A stretch of 64,000 nucleotides of DNA from Aphodosoma sp045126975. Lineage in GTDB: Bacteria; Bacteroidota; Bacteroidia; Bacteroidales; Paludibacteraceae. Of this stretch, positions 1 through 8,206 are shown piece by piece (the stretch's first letter is position 1; the number at the start of each line of letters is the position of its first letter). The stretch is taken from positions 11,312-75,311 of the forward strand of contig JBGVPL010000029.1 of NCBI GenBank assembly GCA_045126975.1, written 5' to 3'. The notes beneath the pieces are model-generated. The model worked only from the letters and a program-made list of their open reading frames with translations, was not told where the DNA came from and did no database searches. The translations under genes and the position numbers were made by a program.

Positions 1-1217
1 CTTTGGCTATCTCAGGATTAGCTGTTACATTCCCATTCATGAACCTCGCAGCCGCATTCGGCTCATTAGTAGGCGTCGGCGCAAGCACCATAGTATCAGT
101 AAAATTAGGACAAAAAGACTACACCACCGCTCGCAAAGCATTAGGCAATGTAGTAGCTCTCAATGTAATAATAGGTGTCGTATTCATGACAATATCACTC
201 CTATTCCTCAACAAAATATTGCTCTTCTTCGGCGCCAGCGAAAACACGTTACAATATGCACGAGAATACATGGAAATCATCCTCTATGGCAACGTAGTAA
301 CACACATGTATCTCGGACTCAATGCCGTAATGCGCTCTTCGGGCCATCCTCAAAAAGCAATGGCAATGACTATTGTAACCGTAATACTCAACGCAATACT
401 CGACCCTATCTTCATATTCGGCTTCGGCTGGGGCATTCGCGGAGCTGCAATCGCCACCATATTAGCACAAATAGTAGCACTCACATGGCTACTCATCGAA
501 TTTACCAACAAAAAAGAGCTATTACACTTCGAATCAGGCATATTCAAACTCGACCAACGCATCGTATCATCATCATTATCAATCGGCATGGCACCATTCC
601 TTATGAACGTAGCATCATGCATCATTGTCATTTTCATCAATAACGGGCTACAACAACACGGAGGCGACCTCGCCATCGGTGCATACGGAATCGTCAACCG
701 CATAACCTTTATTTTCGTAATGATTGTAATGGGTCTCAACCAAGGAATGCAACCTATTGCAGGATATAATTATGGCGCAAGAAATATAGACAGAATGCTA
801 AATGTATTAAAGTTAACCATAATTTGGGCTACGGTAATTATGACCCTGGGCTTTGTAATCTGCGAATTTACACCAGGATTGATTGCACGCATATTTACCT
901 CCGACGAAGAGTTGATTGCACGCTCGGTGAGGGGCATGAGAATAGTAGCAGTATTCTTCCCAATCATTGGAATGCAAATGGTTACAGGTAACTTCTTCCA
1001 GAGTATCGGCATGGCACGCCAAGCCATATTCCTCTCATTAACCCGACAACTAATATTTCTATTGCCATGCTTGATTGTATTACCACAATTCTTTGGAGCA
1101 GACGGAGTTTGGGCATCTCTACCAACAGCAGACATACTATCGTGGATAGTATCAGTGTCGGTATTAACTTATTACCTCCGCCGCTTCAAACAAGGCAAAA
1201 TTGAATATAAAATCTAA
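1..1217 (+). CDS. MATE family efflux transporter, 5' partial
   Basis: A multidrug and toxin extrusion (MATE) transporter of the inner membrane, which would export cationic compounds using a Na+ or H+ gradient. The reading frame is open from base 3 and lacks the first 40-50 residues of a typical ~450-residue member, so the start lies before the window. The remaining 404 residues are a run of hydrophobic helices. They include the MATE features VGVGASTIVSVKLGQKD near the N-terminus, GHPQKAMAMT, and GLNQGMQPIAGYNYGA at about residues 245-260, which starts the second half of the pseudo-symmetric fold. A kinase-like gene follows after 5 bases, so the two are probably co-transcribed. The substrate cannot be read from sequence. 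Confidence 0.9.
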   Translation, partial: LAISGLAVTFPFMNLAAAFGSLVGVGASTIVSVKLGQKDYTTARKALGNVVALNVIIGVVFMTISLLFLNKILLFFGASENTLQYAREYMEIILYGNVVTHMYLGLNAVMRSSGHPQKAMAMTIVTVILNAILDPIFIFGFGWGIRGAAIATILAQIVALTWLLIEFTNKKELLHFESGIFKLDQRIVSSSLSIGMAPFLMNVASCIIVIFINNGLQQHGGDLAIGAYGIVNRITFIFVMIVMGLNQGMQPIAGYNYGARNIDRMLNVLKLTIIWATVIMTLGFVICEFTPGLIARIFTSDEELIARSVRGMRIVAVFFPIIGMQMVTGNFFQSIGMARQAIFLSLTRQLIFLLPCLIVLPQFFGADGVWASLPTADILSWIVSVSVLTYYLRRFKQGKIEYKI

Positions 1218-1222
1218 ATACT

Positions 1223-1837
1223 ATGATAATCACCATCGGACGCCAATTAGGTAGTGGCGGATTAGAAATAGGCCGCCTACTTGCCGAACGAATGAATTTA
1301 CCCTTCTACGACAAAGAACTCCTCATCGAAGCAGCTCGCCATAGTGGCATCTGCCCCGAATGTTTCCAACAAGTAGATGAACAAGCCAAACGCTCGTTTG
1401 GTGGAGTGGGCATTTTCGGTATGCGATTCCCATTCGTTGGCGAAGGCAACATGTCGTACAACTCTATGATTTCGGGCGACAACCTCTTTTTGTTGCAAAG
1501 CGAAACAATCACAAAATTAGCAGAAAACCCACAGGGAGCAGTATTTGTTGGTCGTTGCGCCGACTATGTGTTGCGTGAGCGAAACGATGTAGTATCGGTG
1601 TTTATTACCGCCAAAGAGGCAGACAAAGTGAAACGATTGTGCGACCGCAGAGGATGCACCGAAGCAGAGGCGCGCGATATGATGAAAAAGGTTGATAAAC
1701 AACGCTCAGCATACTACGACTACTACGCAAGCAGAGAATGGGGCGTAGCATCGAGCTATGATATTTGCATAAATTCGTCGTTATTGGGCATAGAAGGGAC
1801 TGTTGATGCTATTATTAATATTGTGAGAGGGATATGA
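1223..1837 (+). CDS. Cytidylate-kinase-like family protein
   Basis: A P-loop kinase-like protein of the Cytidylate_kin2 type, 204 residues. The N-terminus MIITIGRQLGSGGLEIGR carries a phosphate-binding loop variant (residues 6-17). It is followed by FYDKELL, typical of this family, and a C-terminal lid-like region rich in charged residues (RRGCTEAEARDMMKKVDKQR). The true cytidylate kinase Cmk is encoded elsewhere in the window (38012-38695), so this paralogue is unlikely to be the housekeeping enzyme and its substrate is unknown. It lies 5 bases after the MATE gene and overlaps the next gene by 4 bases (ATGA), consistent with one transcript. Confidence 0.85.
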   Translation: MIITIGRQLGSGGLEIGRLLAERMNLPFYDKELLIEAARHSGICPECFQQVDEQAKRSFGGVGIFGMRFPFVGEGNMSYNSMISGDNLFLLQSETITKLAENPQGAVFVGRCADYVLRERNDVVSVFITAKEADKVKRLCDRRGCTEAEARDMMKKVDKQRSAYYDYYASREWGVASSYDICINSSLLGIEGTVDAIINIVRGI

Positions 1838-2235
1838 AATTATATCTCGATATAGATGGTGTGCTGCTAACCGTTAAAAATACTCAACCAGCAGAATATG
1901 CTTCTGAGTTTATAGATTATATAGTAAAGCACTTTGATTGCTATTGGCTTACAACTCATTGTAAAGGAGATACATCTAACGTATTACAATACTTATCAAA
2001 ATATTTTTCATCTACTACCATTGATATAGTTCGATGCATTAAATCAACAAATTGGAATACACTAAAAACAGAAGCCATTGATATGTCCGAACAATTTATA
2101 TGGCTCGATGACAGACCTTTTTTAGCAGAAATAGAAATTCTTAAAATTCATAATTGCGAAAACAAATTAATAATAGTCGACCTAAACAACCCAAATGAAT
2201 TAAAAAGAATTATTAAAGAAAATTTAACCATATAA
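1834..2235 (+). CDS. Small HAD-like hydrolase domain protein
   Basis: A 133-residue protein resembling a minimal haloacid dehalogenase fold. It starts with MKLYLDIDGVLL, matching HAD motif I (DxDG, Asp6 and Asp8), has LTTHC about 35 residues later in the place of motif II, and ends with IWLDDRP in the place of motif IV. A phosphatase role on a small molecule or nucleotide is an inference. The start overlaps the preceding stop (ATGA), suggesting translational coupling. The gene is visibly richer in A+T than its neighbours, which may mean later acquisition. A hypothetical-protein label would also be fair. Confidence 0.65.
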   Translation: MKLYLDIDGVLLTVKNTQPAEYASEFIDYIVKHFDCYWLTTHCKGDTSNVLQYLSKYFSSTTIDIVRCIKSTNWNTLKTEAIDMSEQFIWLDDRPFLAEIEILKIHNCENKLIIVDLNNPNELKRIIKENLTI

Positions 2236-2279
2236 TACTCTAAACCAACAGCAAACTTAAAGCAAGAAAAACTACACTC

Positions 2280-2771
2280 ATGATTATCCTAAGCATAGGC
2301 ACAAACATTGGCAACCGCAAGCAGAATATCAAGAATGCGGTTAAAGCATTGGACGAAATAGGCAAAGTAACTACCATATCACCTATATACTCATCTGAAC
2401 CATGGGGTTTTGAGTCGGAAAATGGATTCTACAACATCGCTCTAATTATCGAAACATCACTTTCGCCTCTCGATTTGTTAAAAGAGACTCAACGCATCGA
2501 AAAAGAATTAGGTCGCACAGCCAAAACCACCACCGCCTATGCCGACCGCATAATTGATATCGACATAATAGACTATAACAATCAAATAATCAATACACAA
2601 ACGCTCACTTTACCTCATAGTCTAATGCACAAACGCAATTTCGTGCTCTACCCACTCACCGATATTGCTCCTGACTGGCAACATCCAACCCTAAAACTCA
2701 CAGCATTAGAACTAAAAAAAGAGTCTAACGACACCTCAACAATCCACATTTTAAACACAACTACAGATTAA
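2280..2771 (+). CDS. folK: 2-amino-4-hydroxy-6-hydroxymethyldihydropteridine diphosphokinase
   Basis: HPPK of folate synthesis, which transfers diphosphate from ATP to 6-hydroxymethyl-dihydropterin before coupling to p-aminobenzoate. The 163 residues begin IILSIGTNIGNRKQNI, the family N-terminal signature. Then come SPIYSSEPWG (substrate loop with the conserved Trp), FYNIALIIET, and RIIDIDIIDYN, whose paired Asp residues bind the catalytic Mg ions. LPHSLMHKRNFVLYPLTDIAP is the standard C-terminal block. It follows the HAD-like gene by 44 bases on the same strand. Confidence 0.95.
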   Translation: MIILSIGTNIGNRKQNIKNAVKALDEIGKVTTISPIYSSEPWGFESENGFYNIALIIETSLSPLDLLKETQRIEKELGRTAKTTTAYADRIIDIDIIDYNNQIINTQTLTLPHSLMHKRNFVLYPLTDIAPDWQHPTLKLTALELKKESNDTSTIHILNTTTD

Positions 2772-2780
2772 CAAATTACT

Positions 2781-2812
2781 ATTGCATATTTGCATTTTTT
2801 ATTGTACCTTTG
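2781..2812 (+). promoter_or_regulatory. Bacteroides-type promoter for the asparaginase gene
   Basis: ATTG at 2781-2784 (one mismatch to the TTTG -33 element), a 20-base spacer, and TACCTTTG at 2805-2812 matching the TAnnTTTG -7 element of the Bacteroidetes primary sigma factor. Transcription would start about 7 bases further on, leaving a leader of about a dozen bases before the ATG at 2831. Confidence 0.65.
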
Positions 2813-2830
2813 CGATATAAATTAAAATTT

Positions 2831-3865
2831 ATGGAAAATAGAAGTTCAGTTCTCTTAATATTTACTGGTGGTACTATCAGTATGGGCGAAAATAGCTCAA
2901 ACCACTCGCTCGCACCTCTCGACACAAAACAAGTGCTCAGCTTTATCCCTGAATTGCAAATGTTAAATGTTAACATTGCTTCTGTGTCATTTTCGCCTCT
3001 CATCGACTCAAGCGATATTCAACCTTCAAATTGGATTGAAATTGGTCACCACATCGAAACTCACTATAACGACTTTGATGGCTTCGTAGTACTTCATGGC
3101 ACTGATACTATGGCTTATTCAGCTGCGGCTCTATCATTTATGCTTGATGGCTTACGCAAACCTGTCATTTTCACAGGTTCACAATTGCCTGTTGGTGTAC
3201 TTCGTAGCGATGCTAAAGAGAACCTCATAACTGCCATCGAACTTGCTGCTGCAAAAAACGAAAAGGGCGAAGCTATGGTACCTGAAGTAGCTCTTATGTT
3301 CGAAGGCAAATTGATGCGTGGTAATCGCACAACTAAACGTAATGCAGAAGATTTTGATGCTTTCGCTTCATTCAACTATCCTGAATTAGTACGCGCAGGT
3401 GTACACTTGAAATATTATGAACACAATATTCACCGCGAGGCTAATGACGCACAACTCACTGTAGCTAACCATTTTGACGACAATATCGTAGTATTAAAAA
3501 TGTTCCCAGGCATCCGTCCTGAAACAGTAAAATCCATCTACTCTATCACTGGACTTCGCGCAGTAGTATTAGAAACGTTCGGCTCTGGTAATGCACCTAC
3601 TGCCCAATGGTTATGCGACATTATCAGTGAAGCTACAGCCAACGGCATCATAACCGTAAATGTAACTCAATGTCGTGCTGGCTCTGTAGAAATGGGTCAC
3701 TATGAAGCAAGCGTCAACCTCATCAAAGCTGGTGTTATATCAGGCCATGATATGACTTTAGAAGCTGCCGTAGCTAAATTAATGTTCTTGCTCGGCAAAT
3801 ATGATTCAGCAGAAGATGTAAAGAGAGAAATAGCAATGCCATTAAGAGGTGAAATGACTATATAA
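2831..3865 (+). CDS. ansA: Type I L-asparaginase
   Basis: Cytoplasmic-type asparaginase that hydrolyses L-asparagine to aspartate and ammonia. The conserved threonine-containing blocks are both present: TGGTISMG near residue 14 (nucleophile region) and HGTDTMAYSAAALSFML in the second catalytic block, followed by PVIFTGSQLP. From the ATG at 2831 the protein has 344 residues, usual for the family. A TTG 21 bases upstream is in frame but lies inside the promoter, so it is rejected as start. No signal peptide is seen, supporting the cytoplasmic type I form. Trailer repeats follow the stop codon directly. Confidence 0.92.
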   Translation: MENRSSVLLIFTGGTISMGENSSNHSLAPLDTKQVLSFIPELQMLNVNIASVSFSPLIDSSDIQPSNWIEIGHHIETHYNDFDGFVVLHGTDTMAYSAAALSFMLDGLRKPVIFTGSQLPVGVLRSDAKENLITAIELAAAKNEKGEAMVPEVALMFEGKLMRGNRTTKRNAEDFDAFASFNYPELVRAGVHLKYYEHNIHREANDAQLTVANHFDDNIVVLKMFPGIRPETVKSIYSITGLRAVVLETFGSGNAPTAQWLCDIISEATANGIITVNVTQCRAGSVEMGHYEASVNLIKAGVISGHDMTLEAAVAKLMFLLGKYDSAEDVKREIAMPLRGEMTI

Positions 3866-3866
3866 T

Positions 3867-3922
3867 TGAGAGTTAATAGTTGAAAATTGAGAGTTTTTTA
3901 TAGAATCTATAGAATCTATACA
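3867..3922 (+). repeat. Heptad block (AGTTGAA/GAGAGTT type) plus a doubled 9-mer
   Basis: Directly after the asparaginase stop codon come degenerate seven-base words of the AGTTGAA/ATTGAGA type. They are followed by two copies of AGAATCTAT. Orientation is the stop-containing one on the sense strand of the upstream gene. Confidence 0.6.
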
Positions 3923-3939
3923 TATCAAACTATTATTCA

Positions 3940-4842
3940 ATGAACTACAATAAATTGAAATATTCACGAGGACAACAAATTGTATTTGTTGTCCTCGCAT
4001 GTTTTATTGTAGGATGTTTTATTACAGATTGGGGAATACAAAAATTTCACTCTCACATAAAGAATAATTATTTCTCACCTGACTCTATTTTACTCTCAAA
4101 TATTACTTTATTTGAAGCAGAACTGGACTCATTTGAATGGCAACGCAAACGTGAATTTACTCCACGTCAAAAACCGCAACTACCTCCACAAGAATTATTC
4201 TCATTTGACCCAAACACTATCGACAGTCTCGATATGCTTCGCCTTGGATTCAAACCTTATATGGCTCACAATTGGTTACAATACCGCCGACATGGAGGAA
4301 AAATTCATTCTTGCCAAAAACTCCGTTCAATATATAACATCGACACTCTACTTATAGATTCAATATGCAAATTAATGATTTTTGCCTCTATAACAACTCC
4401 CCCAAAAGATAGCTCTACAACCTACAAACGCAAAGAATTTTTTACATTCGAACTAAATAGTGCCGACACCACACTACTCTGCCAACTGCCAGGTATAGGA
4501 ATAGGAAGAGCTAAAATGATTACAAATTATAGATATGAAATAGGTGGATTTTATTCGGTAGAACAACTAAAAGAAATAGAAAATATACCAGATTCAATTA
4601 TTGATAATTTAACACCCTACATAAATATATCACTTGACTCGATAAAAAAAATAGAAATCAACAAAAGTAGCATAAAACGCCTACACCGCCACCCATATAT
4701 CAACTATTATCAAGCAAAAGCGATATATGACCTTCGCTGGGATAAGCAACATAATGGAAAAATATCCAACATAGAAGAAATACGAAAATTCTTCAGTGAT
4801 GATGAATTCGAACGAATCAAACACTACCTAACAATAAATTAG
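3940..4842 (+). CDS. Helix-hairpin-helix (ComEA-like) membrane-anchored protein
   Basis: A 300-residue protein with one N-terminal hydrophobic segment (about residues 14-30, VFVVLACFIVGCFI) and helix-hairpin-helix DNA-binding repeats. The clearest repeat is FELNSADTTLLCQLPGIG followed by IGRAKMITNYR and IENIP, at about residues 168-225. A second, weaker hairpin follows near INKSSIKRLHRHPYI. HHH proteins of this shape resemble ComEA, which binds incoming DNA at the cell surface. Whether this one acts in DNA uptake is an inference. It is the last gene of the first plus-strand run and ends in a bidirectional terminator. Confidence 0.8.
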   Translation: MNYNKLKYSRGQQIVFVVLACFIVGCFITDWGIQKFHSHIKNNYFSPDSILLSNITLFEAELDSFEWQRKREFTPRQKPQLPPQELFSFDPNTIDSLDMLRLGFKPYMAHNWLQYRRHGGKIHSCQKLRSIYNIDTLLIDSICKLMIFASITTPPKDSSTTYKRKEFFTFELNSADTTLLCQLPGIGIGRAKMITNYRYEIGGFYSVEQLKEIENIPDSIIDNLTPYINISLDSIKKIEINKSSIKRLHRHPYINYYQAKAIYDLRWDKQHNGKISNIEEIRKFFSDDEFERIKHYLTIN

Positions 4843-4877
4843 CCCAATCAGTCAACCTCGACTAATTGGGCTAATTT
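4836..4877. terminator. Bidirectional terminator between convergent genes
   Basis: Perfect inverted repeat with arms AAATTAGCCCAAT (4836-4848 approx.) and ATTGGGCTAATTT (4865-4877), followed by T-rich sequence on the plus strand and preceded by A/T on the other. It sits between the HHH gene (+) and the exonuclease gene (-), serving both. Confidence 0.85.
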
Positions 4878-4879
4878 AT

Positions 4880-5644
4880 TTATTTCTTCATTCTCAAACG
4901 AATAGCAGTTAACACCTTTTTAGTATAAAGCGGAAAATCACCATTCATCATCCACGAATAATATGTTGGTTCTATACGGAAAACCTCTTCAACCGAACGT
5001 CCTTTATGTTTTCCAAAATTAAATACCTCCACCCCATTATCATCCAAAACTATACGTCCGGCATAATCAACATTACGATTATATTTAGTGAATTTAGAAA
5101 GAAACTCTACATCATTTTGCAATTCGGGATAACGATCAAGTTGCGCCATCAACACCTCATAAGTTGCACGAGTATCAGCATTAGCACTATGAGCATCAAC
5201 AAGTTCTGCATTACAATAGAAACGATAAGCGGCTTCAAGAGTACGTTGCTCCATTTTATGAAATACGACTTGCACATCAATAAAACGACTATTTACAAAA
5301 TCAAAATCGGCTTCAGCACGAAGAAACTCTTCTGCCAAAAATGGCACATCAAAACTATTAGAATTATAACCTGCTATATCACATCCCTTGAAATCATTAG
5401 CTATAGATTGCGCCACTTGCCTAAACGTCGGACAATCCTTCACATCTTCATCTGTAATATGATGTATTGCTGTCGATTGTGCAGGAATAGGCATCTCGGG
5501 ATTGATACGCAACTTTTTCGACTCCTCATTGCCATTTGGATGAACTTTGAGATAAGCAATTTCGATTATACGGTCAGTCATAATATTCAACCCTGTAGTC
5601 TCAAGGTCGAAAAATATAAGAGGTTTTCGAAGATTTAGTTTCAT
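4880..5644 (-). CDS. 3'-5' exonuclease, DnaQ/epsilon-like
   Basis: A DEDD-superfamily exonuclease of 254 residues. ExoI is FFDLETTGLN (Asp13, Glu15), an ExoII-like segment is IAGYNSNSFDVPFL, and ExoIII is HSANADTRATYEVL. The C-terminal extension FNFGKHKGRSVEEVF is a small domain often attached to such nucleases in Bacteroidetes. It could serve in proofreading-like or repair trimming; the PolC-type replicase is elsewhere, so its exact role is open. The start codon overlaps the murI stop (ATGA), making it the last gene of the envelope operon. Confidence 0.88.
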   Translation of the reverse strand: MKLNLRKPLIFFDLETTGLNIMTDRIIEIAYLKVHPNGNEESKKLRINPEMPIPAQSTAIHHITDEDVKDCPTFRQVAQSIANDFKGCDIAGYNSNSFDVPFLAEEFLRAEADFDFVNSRFIDVQVVFHKMEQRTLEAAYRFYCNAELVDAHSANADTRATYEVLMAQLDRYPELQNDVEFLSKFTKYNRNVDYAGRIVLDDNGVEVFNFGKHKGRSVEEVFRIEPTYYSWMMNGDFPLYTKKVLTAIRLRMKK

Positions 5645-6453
5645 AAAGTAATATGCTCTGCCAATATTGGCTGATTAAGGAAAATAGAAGCGGAAGAGGC
5701 AAATTTTTCAACTGATTCGGTAGTCAGAAAACGTATTGTACCACCACGCGAACAAATAGAATCTATTTCAGGGTGACGACTAAGATAATCCTCAAGCGAA
5801 GCCGCAACTATGTCACCTTGAGTAAGCACCCGAACACCAGCAGGCACAGCATTCTCTATTTGACCAAGCAACAAAGGATAATGTGTACAACCCAAAATAA
5901 GGGTATCAATATTCTCTTTTTTTGCAAAAAGTGCATCTATATATTTATGCACAAAATAGTCTGCTCCAGGAGTATTATGTTCATTACTTTCAATAAGTGG
6001 CACCCACATAGGACAAGCCTGCCCAACAACCTCTACATCAGGAAATAATTTAGCCACTTCAAGCGGATAAGAGTTACTCTGAATAGTACCTTCAGTAGCC
6101 ACAAGACCAACACAACGAGTTTTTGTTATCTCACCTATTGCTTCTACTGTAGGACGAATAACCCCCAACACACGACGTGTAGGCGCAAGATAAGGTAAAT
6201 CGTTTTGCTGAATAGTGCGAAGAGCTTTAGCCGAAGCAGTATTACATGCCAATATAACCAACTGACAACCTTCATCAAAAAGTCGCTTCACACATTCAAG
6301 AGTATATTGATATACCACCTCAAATGAGCGAGAACCATACGGAGTACGAGCATTATCGCCAAAATAGATATAATCGTATTGAGGCAACCGCGCACGTATC
6401 TTTTCTAAAATAGTAAGACCACCATATCCCGAATCAAAAATTCCTATTTTCAT
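5641..6453 (-). CDS. murI: Glutamate racemase
   Basis: Interconverts L- and D-glutamate to supply D-Glu for peptidoglycan. All catalytic landmarks are visible in 270 residues: FDSG (residues 6-9), YFGD (30-33), the first catalytic cysteine in ACNTASA (Cys70) and the second in LGCTHYPLL (Cys189). It overlaps the preceding ompH-like gene and the following exonuclease gene by 4 bases each, so translation is probably coupled. In this operon it sits with outer-membrane assembly genes, a common arrangement in Bacteroidales. Confidence 0.95.
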   Translation of the reverse strand: MKIGIFDSGYGGLTILEKIRARLPQYDYIYFGDNARTPYGSRSFEVVYQYTLECVKRLFDEGCQLVILACNTASAKALRTIQQNDLPYLAPTRRVLGVIRPTVEAIGEITKTRCVGLVATEGTIQSNSYPLEVAKLFPDVEVVGQACPMWVPLIESNEHNTPGADYFVHKYIDALFAKKENIDTLILGCTHYPLLLGQIENAVPAGVRVLTQGDIVAASLEDYLSRHPEIDSICSRGGTIRFLTTESVEKFASSASIFLNQPILAEHITL

Positions 6454-6986
6454 AAGCCTAACTCTGATTTTACCAAAGAAGTAAGATCAATACATTGCGA
6501 AGAAACATATAGAGGTTGTCCTTGATCGAAAAGAATAGTTATCTTCTCTCGTTCACAAACACGACGTATCGCATTATCAACATATTCGTTGATAGGCGCA
6601 TAAAGTTCAGCACGTTGCTTAGTAAGTTCTTCTTGATAACGCTTTTTATACATTGACATACGAGCCTCTAACTCCGTAATTTCGGTCTGACGTGCAAGTT
6701 TAATAGGCTCCGACATTTGCTTATTCCGCTCAAGATAACTCTTCACTTTACTCTCATACTCTTTCGTCATCTTCACAAACTCAGCTTTATAATCCTCTTC
6801 AAGTTTAAGCAACTCTTTTTCTACAGTTTTCACCTGTGGCACAGAGACGATAACTTCTGCTCGATTGATATACGCAACACGGACAATTTCAGGCTCAATC
6901 GACCGCAAAACAGAGGTGCTATCTTGCGAATAAAGTGTTACCCCTACTATGAGAGATAACACTATTATTAAAAATGATTTTTTCAT
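6450..6986 (-). CDS. OmpH/Skp-like periplasmic chaperone (copy 1)
   Basis: A 178-residue OmpH-family protein with a signal peptide (MKKSFLIIVLSLIVGVTLYSQ), then a short beta segment VAYINRAEVIVSVPQV, a long charged coiled coil (about residues 55-130) and a closing segment. Skp-type chaperones hold unfolded outer-membrane proteins on their way to BamA. This copy is the most divergent of three and has an extra N-terminal stretch. It overlaps murI by 4 bases. Confidence 0.88.
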   Translation of the reverse strand: MKKSFLIIVLSLIVGVTLYSQDSTSVLRSIEPEIVRVAYINRAEVIVSVPQVKTVEKELLKLEEDYKAEFVKMTKEYESKVKSYLERNKQMSEPIKLARQTEITELEARMSMYKKRYQEELTKQRAELYAPINEYVDNAIRRVCEREKITILFDQGQPLYVSSQCIDLTSLVKSELGL

Positions 6987-6994
6987 ATTTTAAA

Positions 6995-7023
6995 GTCTAG
7001 TAAAACTAGAAAATCTAGTAAAC
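6995..7023 (-). repeat. Short inverted/tandem repeat in the leader of OmpH copy 1
   Basis: TCTAGTA and ACTAGA words alternate three times in the 49-base spacer before the ompH copy 1 start codon. They form overlapping small palindromes, similar in layout to the heptad leaders elsewhere. Confidence 0.5.
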
Positions 7024-7035
7024 TAAATATTCTTA

Positions 7036-7545
7036 TCAAAGAATACCCAATTCTTTTTTCACTGCAGGAGTGATATCAATAGCAGCTTCGCTCTTATAAA
7101 GCACTGCACCAGACATCATGTCATAAACCATTGTCAAGCCTTGTTTTTTGCTTACAGTTTCAATAGCAGCACGAAGCTTTTCTTGCAAAGGTTGAATAAG
7201 TTCAGCTTGTTTCTTTTGTCCTTCTTGTTGAAGTGTTTGATATGTTGTTTGAAGACGTTGTTGAAGGCTCATCAACTCCTCTTCTTGCACTTTACGAATA
7301 GCATCAGACATTGTAGCTTTTTCGTTTTCGTATTTAGTGTATTTGTCTTGGATTTCTTTCTCCATGTCTTGCAAATACTTCATATTTTTTTCATTGAATT
7401 CTGCCAATTGTTTTTCAACATCGTTAACTTCAGGCATCATCATCATCACCTCTTGTGAGTTGATATAACCAAGTTTAACTGTTTGAGCCATTGCAATAAG
7501 TGGCATTACTGCAGCCACAAAAAAAAGTGTGATTTTCTTTAACAT
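7036..7545 (-). CDS. OmpH/Skp-like periplasmic chaperone (copy 2)
   Basis: A 169-residue OmpH-family protein: signal peptide MLKKITLFFVAAVMPLIAMAQ, then KLGYINSQEVMMMMPEV (the conserved first strand), a helical hairpin rich in Glu, Lys and Gln, and a closing VYDMMSGAVLYKSEAAIDIT strand region. This matches the canonical Skp layout in which three copies form a jellyfish-like trimer. The gene lies between two other ompH genes and downstream of bamA, so it probably works on the same outer-membrane clients. Confidence 0.92.
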   Translation of the reverse strand: MLKKITLFFVAAVMPLIAMAQTVKLGYINSQEVMMMMPEVNDVEKQLAEFNEKNMKYLQDMEKEIQDKYTKYENEKATMSDAIRKVQEEELMSLQQRLQTTYQTLQQEGQKKQAELIQPLQEKLRAAIETVSKKQGLTMVYDMMSGAVLYKSEAAIDITPAVKKELGIL

Positions 7546-7549
7546 AATT

Positions 7550-7587
7550 TTATTAGTTATTAGTTATTAATGATTAGTTATTAATAT
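7550..7587 (-). repeat. Heptad leader block, TAATAAC type
   Basis: On the minus strand about five seven-base words close to TAATAAC/TAACTAA precede the ATG of ompH copy 2. The same word in the same orientation precedes the hydrogenase start at 24559. Confidence 0.65.
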
Positions 7588-7598
7588 TTTTATAAAAA

Positions 7599-8117
7599 TT
7601 ATTTAGAATATCCAAGTTTTTCGAGAAGTTCGTCGCTAATATCAATTTTTGGCGATGCAAAAATAAGATTATTAGTTGATGACTTATCAAGCACGACTTG
7701 ATAACCATACTGTTCACAAATTTCTTGAACCGCATTATATATCTCATCTTGAATTGGTTTCACCAATGCTTCACGTTTTTTGAACAATTCACCATCAGGA
7801 GCAAAATATTTACGTTTAAGGTCATTAGCTTCTTTCTCTTTGGCAATAATTTCATCTTCACGTTTCTTCTTCATCTCATCCGAAAGAAAAACAAGTTCTG
7901 TTTGATAATTTTTATACATAGTTTGCACCTCAATCAAAATAGCCTCAACCTCTTTTTGCCATTTTTTTGATATTTGATCAAGTTGTTCATTAGCTGTTTC
8001 ATACGCAGGAATAGCACTCATAATATAATCCATATCCACAAGCACCACTTGTTCTCCTTTTGCCGCAAGATTAAGAGTCATCATCACAGCACACAATATT
8101 ACAAATAATTTTTTCAT
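7599..8117 (-). CDS. OmpH/Skp-like periplasmic chaperone (copy 3)
   Basis: A 172-residue OmpH-family protein: signal peptide MKKLFVILCAVMMTLNLAA, then VVLVDMDYIMSAIPAYE, a long charged coiled coil (about residues 45-125) and VVLDKSSTNNLIFASPKIDIS at the C-terminal side. It is the first chaperone gene after bamA. Three consecutive skp-like genes with clearly different sequences suggest old paralogues, perhaps assembling as mixed trimers. That is an inference. Confidence 0.9.
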   Translation of the reverse strand: MKKLFVILCAVMMTLNLAAKGEQVVLVDMDYIMSAIPAYETANEQLDQISKKWQKEVEAILIEVQTMYKNYQTELVFLSDEMKKKREDEIIAKEKEANDLKRKYFAPDGELFKKREALVKPIQDEIYNAVQEICEQYGYQVVLDKSSTNNLIFASPKIDISDELLEKLGYSK

Positions 8118-8171
8118 ATCATTTATCTTTTTATTATTTTAGACCTTTAACAATCCATTTCGTTTAATCTG

Positions 8172-8205
8172 TCCCTATTCCCTATTCCCTGTTCCCTATT
8201 CCTTA
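8172..8205 (-). repeat. Heptad trailer block, AGGAATA type, after bamA
   Basis: On the minus strand, words such as AGGAATA and GGGAACA start two bases after the bamA stop codon. The same word family follows gldH, psd, cdsA, the DedA-like gene and pnuC in the same relative orientation. Confidence 0.75.
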
Positions 8206-8206
8206 A

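Noticed and set aside
5006..5638. A 210-codon open frame on the plus strand
   Set aside because: It lies entirely opposite the exonuclease gene, whose motifs are clear, and its product looks like a shadow of an A/T-rich antisense frame with no known domain.
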